Shown piece after piece: positions 36,731 to 49,860 of a stretch of 64,000 nt of DNA (positions are counted from its first letter, which is position 1; each line of letters opens with the position of its first letter). The notes under the pieces are model-generated. The model worked only from the letters and a program-made list of their open reading frames with translations, was not told where the DNA came from and did not search any database. The position numbers and the translations under genes are program-made. This DNA is from Nepenthes gracilis (Eukaryota > Streptophyta > Magnoliopsida > Caryophyllales > Nepenthaceae): positions 1,674,001 through 1,738,000 of the forward strand of contig BSYO01000004.1 in the NCBI GenBank assembly GCA_033239525.1, read 5' to 3'.

Positions 36731-37224
36731 ATAAATTTATTAAAAACTTATCCCATAATTTTTTATTATTTTAAAAAAAAATTTTACATTAAAAATAATT
36801 ATATAATATTATATTTCTTGGCTCAAGTATTTGGTTGTTGACAAGGGGTTTAGAATTTATTCAGTTGCGTTAATTATATGTATTTTCGTTGGATTCTAAC
36901 GATAATGTGATTTTCATAGTCTATAATTTCTAATTAATCAAATAAAAGTTGCATGTTTCTAGCTTTGATATATACATATCACCGGCCTAGAAAAACAGTT
37001 TGACTGTTATATTAATTTCATGTTCTAAATTTCTTCGTGTCGTTGTCATATATATATCAAGTTGACAAGTGAGACCCAACGTTGGAATTTGAACTCTGTA
37101 AGATACTTTGTGCTTTTTTGACTAAATTAATTTGCGAACGACCTTCTGTTTAATACTCTTTCGTATTTTTTTTAGATAATATTATATATATACGCATTGC
37201 ATGTACGGAGTATCCGATTTTACC
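36731..37224. other. AT-rich DNA, nothing recognised
   Basis: No coding or repeat signature identified. Confidence 0.5.
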
Positions 37225-37640
37225 GATGGCAATATTTTGAAAAATTTATCAATATATAAGCACCATAGGCAAAACTAATAAAAAAAAATTTAGCTTTCAT
37301 TAATCGTTTAGGTTAGCCATATAACATATTAAAGTGACTTATTAAATCGGATGTGACCTCAATTATAATTTTTTATAATTAAAATTTTATTACAAATAAA
37401 TGTTATGTTTAAAAAATTATTTTTAAGAAATTATAATTTTTTTATAAATATTACTCATTTAAATATATATTTGGATAAAATTTTTTAGAATATTTTATTT
37501 AGAAGTTATTTATTTGTATATATTTTAAATTAAAAATATATAAAAATAAATAAATATTTGAAGATTTGTCTAACCCAATAAGAAAATTGTTATAATTTAA
37601 AAAAAAAATTAACAATATATAAGTACTTTGGGTCCTAACT
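37225..37640 (+). repeat. Isolated full satellite monomer
   Basis: Same order of blocks as the main array: TAGCTTT..TTAGGTTAGCCAT, ACATATTAAAGTGACTTATT, ATTACAAATAAATGTTATG, GATTTGTCTAACCCAATAAG, ATATATAAGTAC. It lies about 2 kb before the array. Confidence 0.9.
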
Positions 37641-39230
37641 TTGTAATTTTTGTTAGTCAAACTCATTAAATCAGGTTTAAGATTTGTTGATATCATCATG
37701 GTATTTTTTGAGATTTTAATTTTTTTATTTTGAAATATATATTATTTTGAATAAATTGGTTTCTATAATTGATTGTATATTGAAAATTTTAAATGTATTT
37801 TAGAATGATGTCTAGGTATTGATTCCAAAGTGGTGGCAATAAAGGGTGCAATTGCACTAAAGTACCGATTTGCGATCTCAATAATTTATATAAGCACTGT
37901 AGAAGCAAAGCATTCGGTTGAAGAGGAGAGGGGATGAAAAGAAAGGATAAATTGGTGCATCATTTTATCAGGTCTACTTAATATAAGATTAAGGTAAGTA
38001 TCTATAGGCATATTATTAGTCTGTTTAGTATCTGATAAATTTTGTATATATTTTTAATATTTAATATGCATATATACTATTTTTATTTAGTCTATTTGTT
38101 TCCCTTTGTAAATTCATGTATTTTTATTGATTATTTCGGGGTTCTGTAAGTATTTAAAGGTTTTTTTATTTTATAAAAAATTGAATAAATATTTGAGATC
38201 ATATATTTATATATCAGTATATTTGTGAAAATAAAATGTCATGAAAACCTGCATCAGTCTTGCATTAATACTTGTGTATCACTGTCTGGGGATTGAGATT
38301 GTTACCATTGTGGTACGATTCGATATGTTATTTGTGATGCCTCTCTTGTTCATTTATTTCCAATCAAATGGCGTGACCCTCATTATAAAAATCATATTAC
38401 CTCTTTCCGATAGAAAAATTAACCATATCCATAGAACTAAACAGTGAGTGACAAATGACTTAAAAAGAGTAAAATCTTCGATTTCATACATATTTGTTAT
38501 TTTTGTATGCCAAGTTTATCAATATGGGATTTGGTCATAACCTCAATTTATATAATTTCATTTCGACCTTTATTTATTCATATGTGATTTGAATTCAAAT
38601 TTTATTTCGTCCAACATACATTTCGTATTGATTACGATTCAATTTGAATTACATGATTTGATTCCAAATCACAATTTATTTTGATGGGACACTTACCGTG
38701 ACTTTTGATATTGGACTATGATTCAAATTATGATTTGACTTTTGATATTAATTTTTCAGATTTGTATCTTTTACTCGTTTTAGATGTATTTATGGACTAT
38801 CTTTCTAGTTTTGGATGTTATTATTATTTATTATATTATATTGATGATTGTTGAATTTTATATTCATGGTTTTTATTTTTATCAAACGGTTCATAGTCCT
38901 TCAAATAAAGCACTCTTTTATATATTGAGAATATTCTTATTCATTCACTTTATTTGGTTTAGTACTTACACTTCATTTCCTTATGAGTTATGGTTATCAT
39001 TCTTTTGGTTTGAATTTGTTGATATCATCATGGTATTTTTTTGAGATTTTAGTTTTATAAATTATAATTAATTTGACATATTTTAGTCCGAATTCATGAT
39101 ACAATTGCAGCGATCTCAATAACTAGAAGCCAAACGGTTCAACCATTAAATGAGAATTTTATCCATGTATTAATTCAATGTTTAAATATACTTATTAAAA
39201 ATATTGTCTCTTTCCGATAGAAAAATTGGA
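37641..39230 (+). repeat. Insertion-like block holding one arm of an inverted repeat
   Basis: 37790-38770 is the reverse-complement relative of 46960-48300. For example, ATGATTTGATTCCAAATCAC at about 38655 pairs with GTGATTTGGAATCAAATC near 47217, and GTGGTACGATTCGATATG near 38310 with TCGTACCAC at about 47851. The same block carries direct repeats of 36-37 bp at 37682-37718 and 39014-39051 (ATTTGTTGATATCATCATGG...). No coding region is recognised. Confidence 0.75.
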
Positions 39231-39600
39231 CGAGTAACAAATGACTTAAAAAAAGAAAAGAAGTGAGCCACTCCACCAACCGAGTACACAATTCCCAAAG
39301 TGGGACACTCCGTGCAGTCAAGAGTATCATCCAAATCCAAAGCCACTTTACTAGTCGAATGCTTCAAACAGAGTATGACCCTTCAAAAAAACACTCTTTT
39401 TCATTCACTTAATATTCTTACACTTATTTCCTTTCGTCATTCTTTTCCGAATAGAAAGATTTTTGATTTCAATATTAGAGGATATACCAGAGAACGGGTT
39501 TTGTATACTTATTATTTCTTATTTGTCTTATTGTGATACGTAGTATTCAAATTTTGAATTAATTTATACAATAATTTGAGTATTTGAGACCTAATTTATA
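39231..39600 (+). repeat. Dispersed repeat shared with 22650-23000
   Basis: Contains GTGAGCCACTCCACCAACCG, AGTATCATCCAAATCCAAAG, AATAGAAAGATTTTTGATTT and ATTCAAATTTTGAATTA in the same order as the earlier copy. It directly precedes the satellite array. Confidence 0.75.
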
Positions 39601-39624
39601 CAATAATTTGAGTATTTGAGACAC

Positions 39625-42350
39625 ATATATAATTAATAATTTTTATATAAATATTTCCCATTTAAATATACATTTGGATCAAATTTTTAGAATATTTTAT
39701 TTTAAAATTATTTATTTATATTTTTTTTAAGTAAAATATATTAAAAATAAAAAATATCTAAAGATTTGTCTAACCTGATAAGAACATTGTTACAATTTTT
39801 TTAAAAAAATTATTAATTTATAAGTACTATGGACAAAATTACCAAACACATTTAGGTTTGACAAATTTTTTAGGTTAGCTATGTCACATATTAAAGTGAC
39901 ATATTAAATCTAATTTGTCATAAATTATAATTTTTTATAATTAAAATTTTATTACAAATAAATATTATGTTTAAAAAATCATTTACAATAAATTATAATT
40001 TCTCATAATTAATAATTTTTATATAAATATTAATCATTTAAATATAAGTTTGGAAAAACATTTTAGAATATTTTATTTTAAATTTATTTATTTATTTAAA
40101 TAAAAAATATTTAAAAAATAAAAATCATCTAGAGATTTATCTAACCAGACCAAAAAATTGTTATAATTTTAAAAAATTATCAATGTATCTGTACTATTGG
40201 CAAAACTAGCAAAAACTTTTAGCTTTGATTAACAATTTAGGCTGGCCGAGTCACAGATTAAATCGACTTATGAAATTATATCTGATGTAAATTATAACAT
40301 TTTATAATTAAATTTTTATTACAAATAAATGTTATGTTTAAAAAATTATTTTTAATAAATTATAAATTTTCTTAATCAATAATTTTTATATAGATATTGC
40401 TCTCTTAACTATATATTGGGATAAAAGTTTTAGAATACTTTACTTAGAAATTTTTAAATAAAACGTATATGAAAATAAAAAAATAAATGAAAATTTGTCC
40501 ATCCCAATAATAAAATCGTTATAATTTAAAAAAAAATTATCAATATATAAGTACGATGATTAAAATTTAAAAAAAAAATTAGCTTTGATTAATTTTTTAG
40601 ATTAGTCACATCATGTATTGAAATGACTTATTATTAGGTTACTCGCCTAAATTATAAGTTTTTATAATTAATATTTATTATAAATAAATATTATATTTAA
40701 AAAGTTATTTTTTATACATTATGATTTTTTATAATTAATAATTTTTATATAAATGTTACTTATTTAAATACATATTTGGATAAAATTTTAGAATATTTTA
40801 TTCTGTAATTATTTATTTATATATTTTCAAAAAATATTAAAAAATAAAAAATATATAAAGAATTGTCTAATTCAACAAGGAAATTGATATAATTTTCAAA
40901 AATTTATCAATATATAAGCACTATGACAAGACTAACAAAAAAAAAAAAACCTAGCATTGACTGTTGTTTTAGGTTAGCCACGTCACATGTTAATGTGACT
41001 TGTTAAATCAGATGTGGCCTAAATAATAATATTTTATAATTAAATTTTTGTTACAAATCAAAATTATAATTTTTCATAATTAACAATTTTTATATAAATA
41101 TTACTTGTTTAAATATATTTTTGGATAAAATGTTTAGCATACTTTATTGAGAAATTATTTATTTATATGTGTTTTAAATAAAAAATAAAAAAATACCTAA
41201 ATATTTGCCTACCCTGAGAAGAAAATTGTTATAATTTTTAAAAAATTATCAATTTATTAGTACTATTGGAAAAGCTAACAAAAAAATTTAGCTTTAATTA
41301 ATTTTTTTTGTTGGTTGCATCACATATTAAAGTGACTTATTAAATTGGATATAATAAAAATTATATATTTTTTAATTAAATTTTTATTACAAATAAATTT
41401 TATGTTTACAAAATCATTTTTAGTAAATTATAATTTTTAGTATTTGATAATTTAATATAAATATTACACATTCAAATATAAGTTTAGATAAAATTTTTAG
41501 AATATTTTATTTTAAAATTATTTATTTTAAAATATATTTCAAATAAAAAATGTTAAAATATAAAAAAAATATATGAAGATTTGACTAACCCAATAAAAAA
41601 ATTGTTATAATTTTGTAAAATTTATCAATATGTAAGTACTATTGGCAAAACTAACAAAAGATCTAGCATTGATTAATTTTTTTGGTTAGTTGCATCACAT
41701 ATTAAACTGACTTATCAAATCAGATTTGATCTAAACAATAAATTTTTGTAATTAGTTTTCTATTACAAATAAATGTTATGTATAAAAAATTATTTTAAAT
41801 AAATTATAAGATTCCATAATCAATAATTTTCATATAAACATTGCTCGCTTAAATATATATTTGAATAAAATTTTTAGAATATTTTACTTAAAAGTTATTT
41901 ATTTATATTTTAAATTAAAAATACAAAAATATCTAAAAATTTGTCTATCACAATAAAAGAATTGTTATAATTTTAAAAGAAAATTATCAATATATAAGTA
42001 TCACAGTTAAAACTAACAAAAAATTTTAGTTTTTAAAAATTTATCAATGGATTTGAATAGTTTAGCATTGAATCATTTTTTAGATTAGATCTCACATATT
42101 AAAGTGACTTATCATGTGGATTTGATCTCAATAAATTTTTGTAATTAGTTTTCTATTACAAATAAATCTTATGTATAAAAATTATTTTAAATAAATTATA
42201 AGATTTCATAATCAATAATTTTCATATAAAAATTGCAAAACTCGCTATATTTGGATAAAATTTTTAGAATATCTTACTTAAATTATTTATTTTTTTTTAA
42301 AAAAATTTAAAAATAAAAAAATCTAAAAATTTATTATCAAATAAAATGAA
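39625..42350 (+). repeat. Satellite array, segment 1 (about seven monomers)
   Basis: Head-to-tail AT-rich monomers; conserved boxes at about 39881, 40247, 40606, 40979, 41317, 41691 and 42090, spacings 338-399 bp. Monomer order: box TTAGGTTAGCCACGTCACAT-ATTAAAGTGACTTATTAAATC; TTATTACAAATAAATGTTATG; TAATAATTTTTATATAAATA; TTACTCATTTAAATATAT; TTTTAGAATATTTTATTT; GATTTGTCTAACCCGATAAG; TATCAATATATAAGTACTAT; GGCAAAACTAACAAAA. No coding potential. Confidence 0.95.
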
Positions 42351-43080
42351 GGGACTTATTACTCAATATATGGTTTAAATCGAGTGATGCTCAATGTGGA
42401 AAAACTTTTGTATGATTGATGTCTCTTGTCGAGTGTGGCTTTCTTAATTACTTAATCGACAATACAAAACTGAACAATGGGAAGGGAGAGCGGTGTCTAG
42501 GGACACATTTGAGAGTGGGATTGCTAGTGTCAACTTGAGCACTGAAGAAGGCATGTGTCTGGAATCTATTTCGATAGCCTTTTATAGCCATAGAACCTTC
42601 CCACCATTACTCAATTGACAACGTGTGAACAATGGGAAAGGAGAGCGGTTGCCTGGAAGATTCATTTGAATCTGGGATTAAGTGCTAGTACAATTTAAGG
42701 CACGTAACTATAATCTATTGAGAGATTCCTTAATTTTCGTAGAGACCTCCCACCATTATTGCGGATAAATGTTGGAGTTTTCATCGTTGAAGATAAGCTA
42801 AATTGGAGACTTTATTTCAATGGGAGATCGTGATTTAGAAAAATATTGTGGGTATAATTTTTATCAAATGTTAATGTTTCATTGTAATTTAAATGCTTAG
42901 GATGATGGATCGTGATTTATAAAAATATTTGTACCACATCCGGAAATTTCTGACCGTCTTCGGTCAATTGAGGCCACATAACTACTCTCGATCAATTGAG
43001 ACCAATCCCTTGAATAAGTCGTACATCTTTTGAGATAATCGCCCTTTTGTGCCGGCCTATTTCAAACATTCCTATCAATT
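42351..43080 (+). repeat. Non-satellite insert and satellite-edge repeat, copy 2
   Basis: 42351-42650 is a GC-richer insert with a duplicated phrase (GAACAATGGGAAgGGAGAGCG at about 42473 and 42627). 42655-43080 is copy 2 of the repeat at 35510, joined to the satellite at the same point. Confidence 0.8.
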
Positions 43081-46000
43081 TTGCTTTATTTTGTAGGTTA
43101 GTTACGTCACATGTTAAAGTGACTTATTAGGTTACTTGTGAAAATTATAAGTTTTTATAATTAAATTTTATTACAAATAAATATTATTTTAAAAAATTAT
43201 TTTTTATACACATTATAATTTTTCATAATTAATAATTTTTATGTAAGTATTACTTATTTAAATACATATTTGGATAAATTTTAAAATCTATAATTATTTA
43301 TTTATATATATTTTAAAAAATATTCAAAAATAAAAAATATATAAAGAATTGTCTAATTCAATTAGAAAATTGATATAATTTTGAAAAATTTATCAATATA
43401 CAAGCACTATGGGCAAAACTAACCAAAAAAATAAAATAAAATAGCATTGATTAATGTTTTAGGCTAGCCACATCACATATTAAAGTGACTTATCAAATCA
43501 GATGTGACCTAAATTATAATTTTTCATAATTAAATTGTTGTTACAAATAAATATTATGCTTTAAAAATATTTTTAATAAATTATAATTTTTCATAATTAA
43601 CAATTTTTATATAAATATTACTTGTTTAAATATACTATTGAATAAAATGTTTTGAATATTTCATCCAGGAATTATTTATTTATATGTATTTTAAATAAAA
43701 AATATTAAAAAATCATAAATACCTAAATATTTGCCTACCGTGAGAAGAAAATTGTTATAATTCTAAAAAAATTATCAACTTATGAGTGCTATAGGAAAAG
43801 CCAACAAAAAAATTTAGCTTTCATTAATTTTTGTTTGGTTAGCAGCATCACATATTAAAGTGACTTATTAAATCGAATCTAATAAAAATTATAATTTGTT
43901 GTAATTAAAATTTTATTACAAATAAATGTTATGTCTACAAAATCATTTTTAGTAAATCATAATTTTCATAATTAATAATTTTTCTATAGATATTACACAT
44001 TCAAATATATGTTTAGATAAACTTTTTAGAATATTTTATTTAAAAATTATTTATTTATATATTTTTTAAATAAAAAATATTTAAAAAATAAAAAATATGT
44101 GAATATTTGACAAATCCGATAAAAAAATTGTTATAACTTTAAAAGATTTAGCATTGAGTACGGACTATGGGCAAAACTTACAAAAATATTTAGTATTGAG
44201 TAATTTTTTAGGTTAATCGTGTTATATATTAAAGTGACTTATTAAATTGGATCTGATCTAAATTATAAATTTTTATAATTAATAATTTTTATATAAATAT
44301 TACTCATTTAAATATATATTTAGATAAAAATTTCTGAATATTTTATTTAGCAATTATTTATTTGTTTATGTTTTAAATAAAAAATATAAAAAAATTAATA
44401 TACCTAAAGATTTGTTTAGCTCGATAAAAAAATTCAAATAATTTTAAAAACTTTATCAATATATAAGTACAATGGACCAAACTAACGAATTTAACATTGA
44501 CTACTTTTTTCGGTTAGTCACGTCAGATATTGAAGTGACTTATTAGGTTACACACCTAAATTATAAGTTTTTATAATTAAATTTTTATTATAAATAAATT
44601 TTATGTTTAAAAAATTCTTTTTCATACATAATAATTTTTTATAATTAATAATTTTAATATAAATATTACTCATTTAAATACATCTTTGGATAAAATTTTA
44701 GAATATTTTATCCTATAATTATTTATTTATATATATTTTAAATAAAAGATATTAAAAAATAAAAAAATTGAAGCTTTGCCAAACCGAATAAGAAAATTGT
44801 TATAATTTTTAAAAATTACCCAATTTATAGGAAAGCTGACAAGAAAATTTTGGCTTTGATTTATTTTTTTGATTAGTCGCATCACATATTAAAGTGACTT
44901 ATTGAATGGGATCTGACCTAAATTATAATTTTTTATAATTAAAATATTATTATAAATAAATGTTATGTTTACAAAATCATCTTTAGTAATTAATAATTTT
45001 TCACAATTAATAATTTTATATAAATATTACACATTTAAATATATGTTAGGATAAATTTTTTAGAATATTTTATGTTTAAGTTATTTATTTAAAAATATTT
45101 TAAATAGTGAATACCAAAAAACGAAAAATATCCAAAAATTTGTCTAACTCGATAAGAAAATTTTTATAATTTAAAAAAAAAATTATCAATACATAAGTAC
45201 TATGGGCAAAATTAAAAGAAAAATTTAGAATTTATTAATTTTTTAGGTTAGCCGTATCACATATTAGAGTGATTTATTAAATCGGATTTTACCTAAATTA
45301 TAAATTTTTATAATTAATTTTTTATTACAAATAAATGTTTTGTTTGAAATTATATTTTTTCTAAATTAAAATTTTTCATAATTAATAATTTTTATATAAA
45401 TATTACTCATTTAAATATGTATTCTAATAAAAATTTTAAATTATTTATTTATTCACGTTTTAAATAAAAATATATAAAAATATCTAAAAATTTTTTAAAA
45501 AATTATTATAATTTTGAAAAATTTATCAATATATTAATACTATGAGCAAAACTGACAAAAAAATTTAGCTTTGACTAATTTTTAGGTTAGTCACATCACA
45601 TATTGAAGTGAATTATTAGGTTAGTCTCCTAAATTATATGCTTTTATAATTAAATTTTTATTAAAAAAATGTTATGATTAAAAAATCATATTTAATATAT
45701 TATAATTAATAATTTTTATATAAATATTACTCATTTAAATACATATTTATATAATATTTTAAGAATATTTTATTTATAAATTACTTATTTATATATGTTT
45801 TAAATAAATTTTTTTAAAAAAATATCAAAAGATTTGTCTAATCCGATAAGAGAATTTTTATAATTTTAAAAAATTTATCAATATATAAGTAGTATGGGTA
45901 TAAAAAAAAAAACAATTAGCTTTGATTTAATTTTTAGGTTAGTTAGGTCACATATTAAATTAACTTATTAAATCGGATTTGATCTAAAATATCATTTTTT

Positions 46001-46490
46001 GTAATTAAATTTTTATTACATATAGATGTTATATTTTTTAAAAAAATTTAATGAATTATAATTTTTCATAATTAATAATTTTTATATAAATATTACTCAT
46101 TTAAATATATGTTTGGATAACATTTTTAGAATATTTTATTTAAAATTAATGATTTAAATATTTTTTAAATAAAAAATATTAAAAAATAAAAAATATCTAA
46201 AAATGTGTCTAATTCGATTAGAAAATTATTATAATTTTAAAAAATTTATAAGTACAATCGACAAAACTAACTAAAAAATTTAGCTTTCATTAATTTTTTA
46301 GGTTTGCCACATCACGTATTGAAGCCACTTATTAAATCGGATCTGACCTAAATTATTATTTTTTATAATTAAATTTTTATTATAAATAAATATTATGTTG
46401 AAAAAATTATTTTTAATAAATGATAATTTTTATATAAATATTACTCATTTAAATATTTATTTGGATAAATTTTTTAGAATATTTGTGACA
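43080..46490 (+). repeat. Satellite array, segment 2 (about ten monomers)
   Basis: Boxes at about 43103, 43470, 43845, 44219, 44519, 44879, 45252, 45591, 45944 and 46308; spacings 300-375 bp. Same monomer as segment 1, same orientation. 44870-46480 is also the parent of one component of the block at 49860-51490. Confidence 0.95.
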
Positions 46491-48560
46491 AATCTTGATA
46501 ATAGCAAGTCTAATAATTATAATTTATAAAAGTTAAAATTTTAAAATGTATGCAACAAAGATTAATAAATTCTAAAGTCAGATGTGACAAAGTAAATATC
46601 TGCAATATCCAATATAAATAGTTATAAAAAATATTAACTCATATAGGATATCATCATATTATAATCTAAATAATATCATACATACACCCTGCTCCAAATA
46701 GTTATAAGAAGAGGGACAAACTAAATATATATATATTCATTATACATATTGACCCAGGTATCTCATACGTATCCAAGGCCTACATCCGATCGAACTTAAA
46801 TACGTAAAATATATCTGGTACATATTTGATCCAAAAAATAAAACTAAACTCGCTATAGTAGATGAATGGCGATCAAATCTCGTCCAATCTCCTATAAGGT
46901 ATCTAAAGTTACTAATTTGAAGGGATAGGAAGTAAGACAGTGAGTTTAACGTTCAACAAGTGTCAATATCATATATAATAAATAACAATATCCGAAATAA
47001 TGAAGGGGTCCATAAATACATTAAAAACGGGTAAAAGACACAAGTCCTAAAACCTGATATCGAAAGTTAAATCACAAATCCAAAAACCCAATATCAAAAG
47101 TCAAATCACAAATTCAAATCATAATCTGATATCGAAAATCATTAAGATAGTTTCATACACAAATCATAATTCGAATCAAAATATAATCCTATTTGGACGT
47201 GTTCATAACAAATTGTGATTTGGAATCAAATCGCATAATCCAAATCGAATCATAATCCTTACAAAATGTATAATGACTGAAATAAGATTTGGATCAAAAT
47301 CACATACGAATAAATAAAAATTGAAACAAAATTATATAAATTGAAATATGTTCCGAGACAAATCATTTATCCAAATGTACGAGACTGACCAGATCTTAAC
47401 TTGGGGCAAACCTGCAAACATCAAATTGAAATCAAAATATAAATTTATATAAAAATATAAAGTATGTACGAAATTAGAGAATCAAATATCAGAAGACTAA
47501 TTTGAGAAATTGTTACACATATACTTGGTAACTATAAGCCATACCAACTATTAGTTAAACCCATACGGAGGGCCATATATGTATTATGTTTTCCATGAAT
47601 AAGGAACGTGTTCACTATTTTTTTTCATCTGTAATTTTGAATATAATTATCAAATTTAGTAATATATTAAAATATTCTAATATATTAATTTTTATTCAAT
47701 TTACTTACGATAATTCTTATTAAAATACAAATAGGGTGGGTTAACTACAAATAAAGTATTTACCCACCGATGAAAAAGGAAGCTACGTAATTTTTTCGTT
47801 AGAAACAAAGTCTCCCCACTGAGAAAGACCCTACAAATCAGACATTGAATCGTACCACAAGATAGCGGGCTCAAACTCCAATTAGCGATACATGAGTACT
47901 AATACATGACCTGTACAGAGTTTAATGACTTTTTTTTATACAAATATACTGATACTTAAATATATGGTCTCAAATATTTATCCATTTTTTATAAAATAAT
48001 AAAATCCTCAAATACTTATAAAATCCAAACAAAATCATCAAATGATTGATAAAAATGCATGCATATATAAAAGAAAATAAATAGAATAAATAAAAATAGT
48101 ATGTATAAATATTAAATCTCTAAAATGTACACAAAATTTATCAGCTATTGAAACAAATCAATGATACGGTTTATAGATACTTATTTCAATCTTATACCGA
48201 ACAAATTTGATAAAATTATATTCTGATCTACCCGTTCTATTCTTCATCTCTCCTCTTCATTCTCCTTTCTCTTTAATTTATTCATTCTCTTGTGAGAAAT
48301 GATGAACATGCACTACTCTTCTCTATTTATACTCCACACGGCACTCGAATACCAACTCAGACGTATCTCAAGTGCGCCTCGGGCGTTGGCCCACTCATGC
48401 AAATGGCGATTCAAGCATCATTCGGGCACGCTTCAAATACTAGCCCGTTGATCCGAACTTTTTTTAAATTTTCACAATATATTATTAATTTAATATATCC
48501 AAAATATCTCAAAATAATACATATCACCAAAATATATCAGATAAAAATCGGATATTATAA
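46491..48560. repeat. Insert between satellite segments holding the second inverted-repeat arm
   Basis: 46560-46960 is LTR-like (TCTCGTCCAATCTCC, GGGATAGGAAGTAAGACAGT and GAGTTTAACGTTCAACAAGT). 46960-48300 is the reverse-complement relative of 37790-38770. 48290-48460 is a GC-richer patch (GGCACTCGAATACCAACTC). No protein family is recognised; a 93-codon frame at 48292 is not convincing. Confidence 0.65.
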
Positions 48561-49860
48561 TATTTTATTTTAAAATTATTTATTTACATATATATTTAAA
48601 AAATTATTAAAAAATAAAAAAAATTTAAAGATATGTCTAGCCCAATAAAAAAATTGTTATAATTTTGAAAAATTTATCAATTTATAAGTAATATGGGCAA
48701 AACTAAGAAAAAAAATTAGCTTTGATTAATTTTTAGGTTAGTTACGTCACATTTTAAAGTGACTTATTAAATCAAATCTGACCTAAATTATAAGTTTTTA
48801 TAATTAAATTTTTATTATAAATAAATGTTATGTTTAAAAAATTATTATTAATAAATTATAATTTTTTATAATTAATAATTTTTATATCAATATTACTCAT
48901 TTAAATATATATGTGGATAAAATTTTTAGAAAAATTTATTTAAAAATTATTTATTTATATATTTTTAAATAAAAAATATTAAAAAGAAAAAAATATCTAA
49001 ATATTTGTCCAATCCGATAAGAAAATCACTATAGTTAAAAAAAAACTATCAATATATAAGTATTATGAGCAAAACTATTAAAAAAAAGTTAGCTTCTATT
49101 AACTTGTTCAGACTAGCCACGTCACATATTAAAGTGACATATTAAATCGAATCTGACATAAATTATAATTTTTTATACTTAAATTTTTATTGTAAATAAA
49201 TATTATCTTTAAAAACTTATTTTTAATAAGTAGTAATTTTTCATAATAAATAATTTTTATATAAATATTACTCATTTAAATATATTTTTTGATAAAATTT
49301 TTATAATATTTTATTTAAAAAATATTTATTTATGTATATTTTATGTAAAAAAATTAAAAAAATTAAAAAAAATATATATATCTATTGATTTGTCTAAGTC
49401 GATAAAAGTTGTCATTGTTAGGTTTATCACCTATGGATTGCCTCAAATGTTGAGGCCGATAGTGAAGAGGTTATCAAAATGTTTCAGCCTAGGGATAGGT
49501 CTTGCAAATAGATGGGGCAGGCTCAGGATTTCAATTACGTTTTTATAATTAACAATTGGCTCAATTGATAAATTTTATGTTTTTCTTTTCTTTTACTAAA
49601 AATATTTATCATAACCTAATAAAATTATCTCATAAATATTTCAAAAATATTCATCTTTGGATAATCGTTTTTAAATTGATAACCACCATAATTGTAATCA
49701 AAGAATCGCTTAGAAAAAGTAAGGGATATCCGCCGATATTTATGATTTTCCTTGTCAAGCACCGGCAAGCTTTGATACCCAGGCAACTTTCACTATTTAT
49801 ATATTTACTTTCTCAATTTATAAGAAAGGAGGATAGAAAATTTTGGCCTAAATTTATTTT
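48560..49860 (+). repeat. Satellite segment 3 and flank, duplication copy 1
   Basis: Two monomers (boxes 48743 and 49117) followed by non-satellite DNA. The block matches 51490-52565, including GATAAAAGTTG, AAGAGGTTATCAAAATGTTT, AATTGTAATCAAAGAATCGC and TTATGATTTTCCTTGTCAAG, so the unit including non-satellite sequence has been duplicated. Confidence 0.9.

Noticed and set aside
39625..46490. CRISPR-like array of regularly spaced repeats
   Set aside because: Whole monomers are homologous end to end, with no unique spacers, in a plant genome; this is satellite DNA.
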